In this document: one piece after another, positions 46,201-57,422 of the stretch
How positions within the stretch are numbered: position 1 is the first letter of the stretch
Layout of the letters: every line of letters begins with the position of its first letter
NCBI RefSeq assembly: GCF_003576645.1
Contig: NC_044918.1
Location: forward strand, 18,801,470 to 18,865,469
Direction of reading: 5' to 3'
Source: Ipomoea triloba
Lineage: Eukaryota; Streptophyta; Magnoliopsida; Solanales; Convolvulaceae
DNA length: 64,000 bases
Notes under the pieces: generated by a model
Told to the model about the DNA's origin: nothing
Databases searched by the model: none
Seen by the model: only the letters and a program-made list of their open reading frames with translations
Program-made: the position numbers and the translations under genes

Positions 46201-49200
46201 TGTGAGATGAAAGCAAAGAGGCATCGCAATCATGACACCTTGCAAGCAAGAAGTAATGAAGTCCCTTCTTGAATTAGCGTACCTGGGGAATTAGGAATGG
46301 CATAATTAGTTGTTTATGCGCTGCATTTTATGATAATTTTCATATTTGCCCATGGACTCCTAACATTCTAAACTCATTACTAAATTAACAATAATTTTGG
46401 ATAACACAATCAACTTGTCGAAAACTTTGGAAAGTAAAATGGGTAGGAGAAAACTACAACTAATCTTTTTAATACACAAAAAGTTTTATAAAATGAAAAA
46501 TAATACATCATTCTCTTTACATGATCCATTTGTTTGACAATTAATAAAATATGCTTTATATTTAACTTTTACATTAATTAATTTATTTTAGAAAGTAAAA
46601 TTATTTACGTTTTATATTACATTAAAAATTTTATCAAATAAAGAATTTGTTTTTGGTACACTTTAACCTATTAATAGTATCTTTCCTTATGGAAAGTAAC
46701 AGTGATGCTATCAAACCATAATGTACTTGGTATAAAGAATTTTTTTTTTAAAAAACATACCAAAATAAGGAAAGAAAAATAATTTTATCTTACAATAATA
46801 AACAAAGATATGAAGAAATACTAAAAACAAAAATTCGTTAGGAGGTATTTGGGAGGTCCTACTGTCCTAGGAAGTAGTAAAATTTGAACTCTTAGTCATT
46901 TGGTTTGAGAGTTTACCATGTGCATTGCCCACATTATAACAACTCCTACATTGACATTGACTCTTTAAAAATCCCACAAGACTACAACATTGAGGTTAGT
47001 TTTACTGTTTACCCAATGTAGGTAGAAATATTTTACAATTTAAAACCCTTGAATTAATCTAACTTCATCCTTAACCACCTCCAACCACCCTAAGCCTAAA
47101 CCCTGAGCTCTTAATTTTATTCTGCAAACCAAACCTATTCTGACTATTTGCTTTGATTAACCTTATCGATTTTATTTTTCGAGAAATATGATAAACTCAA
47201 CACTTTGGATCAGTTGGTAAGCTAGACTCCAATGCAATGTAATTTGTAAAGTGATTAAGTTAGAGCCAAACTCCACGTCAGACTTTAATGCAACTGTAAA
47301 GTCATCAAATAAGAGCCAAACCTCGCACAGTGTACTGACTAAATGACAATTGGATTTGAACTTAACCTCTATGTGATTAATGGCAACTAGTTTTGAGGAC
47401 TTACAGTTTACTCTCTATGTGATTGAAGTCCCTCCTAATGGATTACCAATTTACCACAGCTATTGAATGTGGATAGTGTTAGTGTGATCTTACTACGTTT
47501 TTATGTAAGTTTTTCTGTTTCTTTGTTGTATAGAAAAGAAAAAAAAAATAGAGATATGAAAGACATAAAAATGAAATGGAAAGAGAGGATGCGTATTTTG
47601 TAATTCAATGATTCAACATACAAATTAAAGAATAAAGCAATTTTTACTAGCTTACTTTCAAAAACAATAAAAAAAGCCATTTTAACTATATTATTTCTAT
47701 TAATTAGAATGGGAAACAGCAAGATTTTCACAAGCCTCCGGTACCTACAGTTAGCCGGCAAAAAAAAACCCAACTTACACTAGAGCTCATAAGAAAATAT
47801 ACCTAATTTGATCATCCAATCACCCACCGAATTCTCACAATCTCACCCAAAACAAATAAATCTAATTAAACCCTAAACAAATAAACCTAATTAAGTAAAT
47901 AAAATAAGGATTTTAAAAAGAATTACTTGTTGTCGAAATCTGAAATACCGATGGCTGCGAAGACCGGGGTGTGAGCAACGGCAGCAGGGCCGGTTTTTTT
48001 TATTTGCGTGAATAAGTGAGGCCCTAACAAAGTATAAATAAATTGCGAATTGAAGGAAAATTGCAGAAAATGTAAAAAAACTAAAACAAATTCAAACTTT
48101 GTTTAATATAAAGAAAATTCTAACATAATGCAAACTAGAGATCTTTTATTTAAAAAGAGATGTCCTTCTAGGATTCTTTGACAGGCAGGTGAAGTAGCAT
48201 TCTAACACATTGCAACCTACAAAACAGAAGTGCTCCAACAATTTTGGTGTCCAGATGCACATTTGGAATTATGATCCAAATGAAGAAATGTATCATTGCA
48301 TTTGTTTGTAGCACAAACTATCCATAAAAAGGTCACCACAATTCCTCAATGAATTCAATTAGAAAAATCTAAAACAAATTTAACTCAGATAAAGAAATGA
48401 AATTTAATCCCAAGCAATAAAATGCTACAGGTTGATTATGGTTTACTATTCCCAAGCATAGTTAAGTGCAAAACTTACTCAATACAAAAACCACATTTCC
48501 ACAAGAATCACAGTGAAATCTGATCCAAAATAACACTGAACACAACTGCACATTCATGTGCACAATCTAACTTCTCTATTCATCAAAATCAAAACCTTCA
48601 AAGATAATCACACAATTTAGACAACCTTATGTAAATATGTAATTGACAATCGAAAATTGAAACCTGACCGGAATCCGGAATCGCTAATCGGAAATTGAAA
48701 TCTGAAAAGCCTGTGCTCTGTGCCTCCGTGCTCCGTCGCCCGTCGGCTTCCTCGCGTCTGCCGTCTCGCCGGTCAGCAGTCAGCTCAGCGCCTCAGCTGC
48801 TCTCGCCTCTCGCCGTCGCTCGCACGCCTCGCAGCCAGTCGCCAGTCGGCGTCCGCGATATGGGATGAAAGCTTGGAACTAGCGTTGGCTGTCTTGAGCT
48901 AAAATGTTTTGTGATTTAGATTTTTAGAAGAGCTTGCTAACTTTTTTCTTTTTCCAGTTAATCATTTCTCACCATTAATATTTTATTTATTAATACCTTT
49001 CTAAAATAAGTTTAAAATTAATCCTATCTAAATATATAGAAATAGTATTGTATCCATGCATATTTAAAATTTAAATATTTCTTGATAAGTCTTTAAAAAA
49101 ATACGAGTAAATTTAACAGAAATACAACTCAAAACATACAATATTTATATACTATTAAAGAAGAATTTTAAAATAAAATAAAAAAATAAAAATATGCACC

Positions 49201-50011
49201 GTATTGTTAATGTTTTAATCATATCTCCCTTATATGATGTCCAGTTGAGGTGATTCAAGCAGCTACAGAAAGCTAAGATATTAAGTGAGTGTCCTATAAC
49301 TTGTCATGATAAAAGTTTTCTCAAATTTGAAAAGCAACACGTCCAAAATTTAACCCGAAGTCCGATGCGCCAAGCTAGTGACAGGATGGTGACGCGTCCA
49401 TGTCGCATGAGCGCCTTTTCTATGCAGAAGTAGACAGGTCCATGACACAATCATGTTTTGTGGACATGTCGCGGTCAGTGTTATGACGGCATGAATGAAG
49501 TATTTAAGCTCGTTTTTGGGATCTTTTTAAGGACTTTTCGATCGTAGACTGCAAGAAACGTTACAAAACACTTTTGGAAGCTTCAATCACTCTTTCGAAT
49601 GCATTTTTAAATCATGGCAAAGCTTAGAATCAAAATTTCTTCATCGATTAAAGGGGTTTTCAAGCTTCAATCATTCTTTTATCGTTTCTTTAATTTCATT
49701 CGTGTTTGCCTCCATGTTTAGAGGCTAACCCTTGTAGTACTTTGATTTATGGTGCCATAGATGGAGACCATGCTCTTATTTATCCCTTGCTAATTTATAA
49801 ATGTTTGTCATTTTATTCAATTGTGTTTCTTTTTTTGAAAACCAAACAGTATGTTATATTAAAACAAATCAGAAATAAAGTTTGGTGGGACAGAATCCCA
49901 GTACATCAGTTCCTCCTGAGCAATTGTGTTTCTTGATTGTTCTTGAATCAATAATTGTCAATTTATTGGATTCTTGATCGGTGCATGAACTTTGAGATAG
50001 AGATATCCTTG
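46201..50011. other. Gene-poor intergenic region
   Basis: Mostly AT-rich with no supported gene. Around 47980 the sequence CAGGGCCGGTTTTTTTT resembles hAT element ends, but no partner end was found. A GC-rich stretch at 48700-48870 has an open frame without family resemblance. At about 49828-49915 a poly-T followed by GAAAACCAAACAGTATGTTA looks like the 3' end of a retroposon in minus orientation. Confidence 0.45.
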
Positions 50012-50170
50012 TTTTTTTTTTTTTTTTTTTTTTTTGAAGGAAAAGGCATTCATTAATTCAAATCATTCCAAAGAACATCCACAAGAAAAGAAGGAGGAAT
50101 AGAAGATCATTCCGAACAAGCAGACTTGAGTATGGCTTCCTTAGCAAGGATATAGACCTTCGCACCTATT
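50012..50170 (-). mobile_element. Retroposon 3' end (LINE-like) with poly-A
   Basis: On the plus strand a T24 run is followed by GAAGGAAAAGGCATTCATTA, a common beginning of plant LINE or processed 3' ends read in reverse. Only the tail region is present. Confidence 0.4.
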
Positions 50171-50318
50171 TAGCAAAAACAAAACTTAGGCTATAGATAG
50201 GGTGACATCAATCATCTGTGTTTGAGTCAAATTGTTCATAAATCATTAATGCAATCTTTAGGAAAATGTTGATTCATAAGTGGTTTTGGCAATCAACCTA
50301 TGATTAGTTGTTAATACT

Positions 50319-51028
50319 CAGTTCTTATATCGTGGACCGCGGTTCCAAAACGACGTCGTTTTAGTAAGTGGGAAACGGAGCCCCGTAATTGACACTATAG
50401 TTCATTCCAAAAGATACTGCCTTACATTTGTTTTGATATTATCGAATGAAACTGTAGTTATATCAAAATGTAACTGTAGTTGTGTTGAAATGTAACTGCA
50501 GTGTATATGAAAAGATACAATAACAGTTTCACACCCACGTTCGCTCCGAGAGGCACGGGAGCTGGCCCAAGAAGAATCGTCGCTCGTGGAGATCGAACCC
50601 GGGTTCTCCCGGAATTCTTCCCCACAAAGAGAGCTCACTTGCCACTTGAGTTACCCCATTGGGTTACATTTGTGTTTGATATTATCGAATGAAACTGTAG
50701 TTATATCAAAATATAACTGTAGACTGTAGTTGTGTTGAAATGTAACTGCAGTGTATATGAACAGATACTGAATAACAGTTTCACTTTTGTGTTTTTATAT
50801 TATCGAATGAAACTGTAGTTATATCAAAATGTAACTGCAGTTGTGTTGAAAGGTAACTGCAGTTGTGTTGAAATGTAACTGAAGTTGTGTTGAAATGTAA
50901 CTGCAGTATATATGAAAAGAAAGTGAGTGGCGCAAATTCATCAGTCTGTTTTCATTAATCAAAACGACGTCGTTTTGGGACCGCGGTCCACAATGCATTG
51001 TGGACCACGGTCCACGATATAATTTGCG
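50319..51028. mobile_element. Mutator-type MITE with perfect 9-bp target duplication and internal tandem repeats
   Basis: Ends share TTATATCGTGGACCGCGG and then AAAACGACGTCGTTTT in inverted orientation. GTTAATACT flanks both sides exactly (50310-50318 and 51029-51037). Inside, the unit ATCGAATGAAACTGTAGTTA followed by several TGTAACTGCAG copies is repeated three times. A SINE interrupts the middle. A related end fragment lies near 40157. Confidence 0.8.
50531..50667 (-). mobile_element. SINE nested in the 50.3-51.0 kb MITE
   Basis: The minus strand reads GGTAACTCAAGTGGCAAGTG (A box) and AACCCGGGTTCGATCTCC (B box), much more GC-rich than its host element. It sits between two parts of a repeat unit that is continuous in the neighbouring copies. 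This is a third SINE family in the window. Confidence 0.65.
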
Positions 51029-52055
51029 GTTAATACTATTGGGAAAGATATTAACATAAATTAGAAGGTTTCGAGATCTCATGTATAAACAATTGTTATT
51101 AACATCCTTATTTATGGTCAATGATATCTTAGGGGTGCATAGATCCGAAGTATCTTTTTTCTCATTAATTGACTTTCCAAACTAAATTGGTTTTGTTCCC
51201 CGTCTCATGCTTTTAGTTCTTGATTTCTTCAATTATTTTTCTTTCTCTCAATTATTTTCCCGCGTCAATCATGCCGCATAATAGTACAACATGTAGCACT
51301 AGTATTTGTAATCCTTGTGGATGCAACACTCGTTACTCCCACATCCATACTCATAAATGATAGGTGCACTTGCCTAACATATATTTATATAGTGCAATTT
51401 GAGTATCACTCCCTCCATTATAACATATTAAGCAAATTGAACTAATTAGTGTAGCCAAGACTCCTTAATATAGAGGAGCATCACCTCCACTATTGAGGAG
51501 ACTTGAGGTTCCTTAAATGAGCCACGACAATAGAATCACATGACAATAGTAGTAGTAGTAATAATAATAATAGTAATAATAGGAAGAAGTATTTCATTTT
51601 TTGTTCTAAATTTATAAGTCGCATTCCACTTTTAATTTCTTTTTATCAGAACATTCACATTTGATCCTAGTATTATATTGACATGATTTTTGGTCATCCG
51701 TCAACAAAATCTTTGAAATGTCGTTAAATACCAAGGCATTCGACCATTTTTATACAAAGTGAGTTGACTTCGACACTTCGCTATGTTTTTATGTTTATTT
51801 TTTTTGAAAAAAATCCGTAACTGAAGACCGAAATGACTTTGTATTTAACGGCTTTAAACCTTTTTTGTTGATAGAGGATAAAAATTGATCATTCCAAAAT
51901 AATACTACGATCAAATGCGGATGTTATGATAAAAAAGATTAAAAGCGGCCTGCCACCTAGACCAAAATTGAAATTAACTCTTATTATTATTATTATTAAA
52001 TAATGTTTTAATTTATATTAAATTTAAAATAGTTTAAAGTTAGCTAATTAAATAA
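51029..52055. other. Intergenic, no gene seen
   Basis: Contains short AAT/TAG repeats (51550-51580) and a foldback-like segment at about 51650-51930 (ATTTGATCCTAGTATTAT facing AATAATACTACGATCAAAT). No gene is supported. Confidence 0.45.
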
Positions 52056-52421
52056 GGAAAAAGTGTCAAATAAGCCACTGAACTTATCACTTTTGTGCAA
52101 TTGAGCCATTGAACTTAAAAAGTGTGCAATTCAACCATCAAACAAGCAAAATTTGTGCAATTGGACAATTTTTACAAAATTTTTTAATTCAATTTGAGTT
52201 AAAAACATTTCAATATTGACTCCAACTAGTATGGTAGAAGAAAATGCTACTCTCAATACATATATGTTAGTAAAATAATTGAATTTTACCAGAAATTTTT
52301 TGTAAAAATGGTCCAATTGCACAAATTTTGTTGGTTTGATGGTTGAATTGCACACTTTTTAAGTTCAATGGCCCAATTGCACAAAAGCAATAAGTTCAGT
52401 GACCTATTTGACATTTTTTCC
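52056..52421. mobile_element. Long-arm MITE with perfect 9-bp target duplication, upstream of BSD2
   Basis: Arms of about 110 bases pair closely. The left begins GGAAAAAGTGTCAAATAAGC, the right (reverse complement) GGAAAAAATGTCAAATAGGT, and both contain CATTGAACTTAAAAAGTGTG. ATTAAATAA flanks both sides (52047-52055 and 52422-52430). It lies about 350 bases before the BSD2 start codon. Confidence 0.88.
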
Positions 52422-52767
52422 ATTAAATAAACTCATGCCTTTATAAGTTATTTTACTTGTGATCAATTAGTTGTAGATATTTAATTTACTAAACACTTTT
52501 TTCCTACAATTAGCTAATACTATTAATTACTCAAAACAACTAATACAATAAGCTATCAACTAATTACCAAACACTCCAATTTGTTACCAGTTACCAGCTA
52601 AAGTAATATTAGTAGAGTTAATTTTGGAGAACGAAATGTTTGAGTGACCAGAGAAGAAAGTAGCCGATAGCCTTATCTATCTAGTCGCAGTATCTACTAG
52701 CCAGTGGGCTATCGCTGCTGCTTTTTCGTTACTACCAACATCTTTTCCAAGTAGAACTGCTCAGCAA

Positions 52768-55262
52768 ATGGCGTCTTCTTTATGCTTTACACCTCTCACC
52801 TCCTTCAATAAACCCATTACCAAACCTGGTATCTTCCTTCTATACTCTGCTTTTAGATACTAATTCTCTGTATATGACCGTGTTGTTTATTGTGCCAATG
52901 GGTACTCTCCTGTGAAACCAATGTTTCTGTATAGAACCGTGTTGAATTTGTGACGGGTTTGTTCTAAAGCTAATATTTTTGGATGATTGGAATGCCCTTT
53001 CAAGATTCTTGTATTTTCTAATCCAGTTTATTATGTATGTATAGTTATATGTAGATGTAGAGGGTATGGTGGCTTTAATTTCTTAAAGTTTGAAGTGAAA
53101 TTGATGTTAAAATGGATTCCTGATTTTGGTTTTAGGGGCTGTTACTTGCACCCACGCTGGAAGAAAGATTGATTGGATCTCTGATATTAGCCGTGGCTCT
53201 AGAGTTCAAACCATTAGAGCTTTGGAGGTGAAGGTAGATTCCACATTCATTGCATATATATAAGATAAAAAGGAAAGAAAGAAAGAAGGGAGAGAAAGCT
53301 TATTTTGCAAATTTGTGTGGTTAAAGATTTTAAACATTTTACCTAAATATTCATTTAATATTTGGTATTACACACTTCAACTGCTTGCTTGTGAGGCTTG
53401 AGAGAATTCTTTTCTAGCTTCTCTGAAATTATAATATCTTTTAAGAAAGAGCTTGCTGAAAAAGTTTTTCAGTATGTTTGGTTGAATACTCAAGAACGTT
53501 CTTAAAATGAAACAAATTATTTGGATATTTGACTATTAAAACTCTTCTTATGTTAAAGATGGTCAAAGTTACACTATACTGCATAAATTTATTAGGTTAA
53601 AAGTTGAATTATTTAATGCTGGGAGATATTTGGAATTCCAGAAGTGCCATTAATGCCTTCTCAAGTTTCCCTGACTTATTAGAAGAGGGGTTACTTGTGA
53701 AAAGCTCCAATTTGAATCTTTTGGCTTACATGAGGTTTTCTCCTCTTATTCAAAAAGTTGTGTTTTTTTTTTAAAGATTAATGTTTGCCCCAGCTTATAG
53801 GTTTATGGAGTGGATAAGCTCCAATAAGCCGTGGCCAAAGAAGTACTATTTGGTTAACTGGGAACACCAATGAGTATTGTGCTCAATTTTGACTGTAAGG
53901 AAGAGGGATTGAAGTACTGACTTTGCCATTTAGGTCATGTTTGCTACCCTACCGAAAATGAAAAGAAAGTGCATAAATTTTAGGTAAAGAAAATCTGGTG
54001 TGAACTGTGAAGTGTTTTTCAAATGTTAAAGAAAGAAGAAGAAGCTGTTTTTGGCTTATTTTAAACCAAAACCAAAGTCAAAGCATGTCTCCCACCCTTG
54101 GCGTCTAATATGGTTTACACCTAAAAGAACGTATGACTAACATTTCAATGACTATACAAACAAAAGCTATGAACTAAAATAAGAAGTCATACAGTTTAAC
54201 GTTTCAAAGGAAGAAGAGGATAAATTTATAGGTTTAGAAGTCATGGGGCGGCATGTTAGATATATACAGTTGTTCTAACCCTACTACAACTATAATAGGC
54301 TTTATGCTTGTACATGATCATTGATTGAAGGCAATGTATGGAAAATTTTCTGTTAAAACTTAAGAGTGTTGTTGGGGTTTCTGAATGATGAAATGGTGAT
54401 CCAAGTGAAGTTCATTGAATATTTATACCACAATGATGATGTGGCAGTAGTGTCAACAAGAACCAAAGAATTGAACCAATTTCTATTGGTTGTGCAGGGG
54501 AAGTATATTAATAACAAGGATATTTTGGTATTTGGTAAAGAATATTCAATCTTATTATTAGAAGTATCATAGATAGAGTAATCTACCTTTTACGTGTTTG
54601 GCAAAATATGTGGATTGTATAAGACTTCATAGCTCTTTAAACCAATTCTCTGTAAGTAATTTGAAGTTGATTGTAGATTAGCTTTGTTGGTTTGATTTCT
54701 ATTCAGCTGCATTTTTTACATATGTATTCCTTAGACCCCCTTTTTACCCTTTTTCTTCTGTTGGTTCTGTCGTGTTTAGCCAAAAACTCATATTATGTTT
54801 TTCTTTTACAGGCCACAGACGATAATAAAAGCACTAAAGTAAACAGCATCGTATGTGCTGATTGTGAGGGAAATGGTAAGTGAATTGACGGGATTTTGGT
54901 TGCTTATGTAGATTGGATCTCTAACCCTTTATTTCAAAGTTTCATTTTTCTCGTATTGAATTATCCATCAGGTGCAATATTGTGCTCACAATGCAAAGGC
55001 ACCGGTGTCAACTCTGTCGACCATTTCAATGGACAGTTCAAAGCCGGGCAACTATGCTGGCTTTGCAGGTACGAGCACTATAACTCACTCATTGCTCCCG
55101 CAATGATAATCTGCTGCTGGTGATATTGAATTAAGAAAATAATCGCTTCGCTTTCAGTAACTCTATCTGTGCTTTATCTGCAGAGGTAAGAAGGACATTC
55201 TATGTGGCAGCTGCAATGGAGCGGGCTTTATTGGTGGATTTATGAGCACTTTTGATGACTAG
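52768..55262 (+). CDS. BSD2: BSD2, DnaJ-type zinc-finger Rubisco assembly chaperone, chloroplastic
   Basis: Five exons (52768-52828, 53136-53233, 54812-54875, 54972-55068, 55184-55262) join in frame to 132 residues. Residues 1 to about 55 form a Ser/Thr/Arg-rich chloroplast transit peptide. The mature part has four Cys pairs: CADCEGNG (68-75), CSQCKGTG (79-86), CWLCRG (103-108) and CGSCNGAG (114-121). These build the DnaJ-like zinc domain without a J domain. The C-terminus GFIGGFMSTFDD is characteristic of BSD2, which holds Rubisco large subunits in the stroma before small subunits bind. Length is close to the Arabidopsis protein. A MITE lies in the upstream region. Confidence 0.93.
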
Positions 55263-55650
55263 AGAGAGTTCTGAATAATGCAATGCATCTACTGTTGTTG
55301 TATGCCACCAAAATGTTGTGCATTATTGTATTTTTGTTCTAGTCTTTGTTTAGATGCCTAATAGATGATACCTTTTCAATTTTGCATAAAAATATGCTCT
55401 GGTATTTTTATTTTTAAATTTTTATTTGTGTTGGAGAAGGCTAGTTGTGTAATTGCCTTGGACAAATGAAAGTGAGGGTCCATAAACTTAAAGTTGAATA
55501 CCATTGTGGTTGATGTTAACAAGTGTTTTTGTGGTATAAATATGGCTACAATACAATCTCCAATGAAATAGAAGTGAACTAAGCCTAAGCAAAAAACACA
55601 GCTCTTGAACAAGGTACCAAATAGTAAAAATAAGGGGCTCAAAATATATT
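55263..55650. other. BSD2 3' UTR and spacer
   Basis: No further gene is seen before the tRNA. Confidence 0.5.
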
Positions 55651-55723
55651 CGCGTCAGGTAGGGGTCGAACCTACGACTTTCTGCTTAGGAAACAGACGC
55701 TCTATCCACTGAGCTACAGACGC
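55651..55723 (-). tRNA. tRNA-Arg (anticodon CCT)
   Basis: The minus strand folds as a 73-base cloverleaf: acceptor GCGTCTG/CTGACGC with one T-T mismatch, D arm GCTC/GAGC, anticodon stem TCTGT/GCAGA with loop TTCCTAA, and T arm GTAGG/CCTAC with TTCGACC. Internal A and B boxes are intact. A T-rich run follows within 10 bases, fitting pol III termination. It reads AGG codons. Confidence 0.93.
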
Positions 55724-56402
55724 TTGTTGATTTTTTTTATCTTTTTTTATATAAGACTGGTAATATGTAATATATATTCACGGTGTGAACATAAAGGAGT
55801 TGCAATATAATTTTTTTTACGTTCTCGTTCTTTCACACGGTTGGATAAACCGTGATCTTTTAATTAGAATTCGGTGGTAATAAAATGGCTTCATGACAAT
55901 AATCGAGAACCACATGACGATCAACTTATCTTATGTTGAGTTTTGGGTTTAGATTCATAATCACTAATAGTATTCTTGTCCAAAAGGGTAGCAAAGCTTA
56001 TTGGGTTGCATGTAAGGACTTAATTGACATGTAATTAAGTGCTGTTTTGATTGGAGATGATGGTTGAATTTGTGGGTGAAAAGTGCATAAATTAAAGTTA
56101 TTTTACTATGTTTTGGGAATAAGGAGATATTGAGACAAATGTAGAGAAAGAAAGAAATGGTGGGTAATTTTGGTGAATTTATTACACTAACTTTAGAGGA
56201 CAGAAAATTTTAAACCAATAGAGTATCTATTGTATCCTTTGGGCACATAGAGGTGGTAGGTTCATGTCTACAGGGTGGGTCCTCCATTGAAAGATAATAT
56301 AGTATTCATCTCGCCTAGAAAGACGTATTTATCAAATATTGCAAAGCCATAAGTGTTCGGGAACAATGAACTTGAAAAATGCTGGTTGCCATAAACCAAT
56401 TT
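55724..56402. other. Spacer between the two tRNA-Arg copies
   Basis: AT-rich, no gene seen. Confidence 0.5.
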
Positions 56403-56475
56403 CGCGTCAGGTAGGGGTCGAACCTACGACTTTCTACTTAGGAAAAAAACACTTTATCCACTGAGCTAAAGACGC
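56403..56475 (-). pseudogene. Decayed tRNA-Arg(CCT) copy
   Basis: Same orientation and length as the gene about 750 bases away, with the T arm and anticodon loop TTCCTAA kept. Substitutions in the D stem (GATAAAGTG) and the anticodon stem (a run of T) remove pairing. Six to eight differences in 73 bases suggest a non-functional tandem copy. Confidence 0.8.
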
Positions 56476-56891
56476 TTATTGATTGTTATTTCTCGTTTTA
56501 ACTATAAGTATAAATATCACATATATAATGTCGAGCAGGCGAGCAGCTACGCTGTTTTCCCTAATTATAAAAAAAAAAAAAAAGAACAAAAAAAACCGTA
56601 CCTAAACTTCTTTTCTTATTTTCATAAGTTTCTTTTGAAGGTAAATTAGGTAATAGAAGAATTGTTTAGTAAAAATTGACATTATTCAGTTAATCATATT
56701 TATCAACTATCGTAAAGCCAACACTTAATATTAGTGGGTTGAAAGTTAAGAGTTATAAAATTATTTCTTTTTGTTTGGCGGAAAGTTAATAAATTATATT
56801 TTTTGTTTTGTTTATTTTTGTTTTTGAAAATGAAGACATTATTTTTTATATAATAATAATAATACAAAAATATGGTGGTTGTGGTGGTAAT
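56476..56891. other. Spacer before the LTR element
   Basis: AT-rich with poly-A and AAT runs. No gene. Confidence 0.5.
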
Positions 56892-57337
56892 TGACAGAGT
56901 AATCAGGGTACCCGACTCGGAACCACTAGCACAACCCGGAACCACTTGCAGGATAGTTGTCGTTCAAAGATACCTCACTCCTCAGCATCAATGCTCAACG
57001 GTCCAACTCCTCAGCATTGATGACCAACGTTCAGCTCCTCAACGTTGATGACCAACGTTCAGCTCCTCAGCATTGATGTCCAACGTTCACTCCTCAACAG
57101 TGATGACCATCGTTCAGCTCCTCAACATTAATGCTCCATTACTGAGCTGAACAAGATAAAAGGCTCACAAAACACTTGTAGAGAGACGACACTTCTTACT
57201 GGACAAGACTACACTCAACTCACCTTGTACACTGAGCACTGCACTCAATATTGTACTCAAATACCAAAACACTGTACTCAACGCTATTCAAATACTCAAT
57301 AATACTCAAATACATACCGGTAACATTATTACCGTCA
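56892..57337 (+). repeat. 5' LTR
   Basis: 446 bases, TGACAGAGTAATCAGG to TACCGTCA. It contains tandem units of CAACGTTCAGCTCCTCA with GATGACC. It matches the 3' LTR closely, the main difference being one fewer internal unit. Confidence 0.88.
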
Positions 57338-57422
57338 TTGGTGCTTTCATTGAGAGCCGAGATCAGATCTCAAGCTAAATTTACAAAAATCTCAAACCAC
57401 TCAGTCCATCTCATCACTATCA

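Noticed and set aside
47984..48000. Possible hAT element end CAGGGCCGG
   Set aside because: No matching inverted end or 8-bp duplication was found nearby.
48720..48902. GC-rich 60-codon frame rich in Arg, Ser and Ala
   Set aside because: Composition explains the open frame; no family resemblance and no splice or start context.
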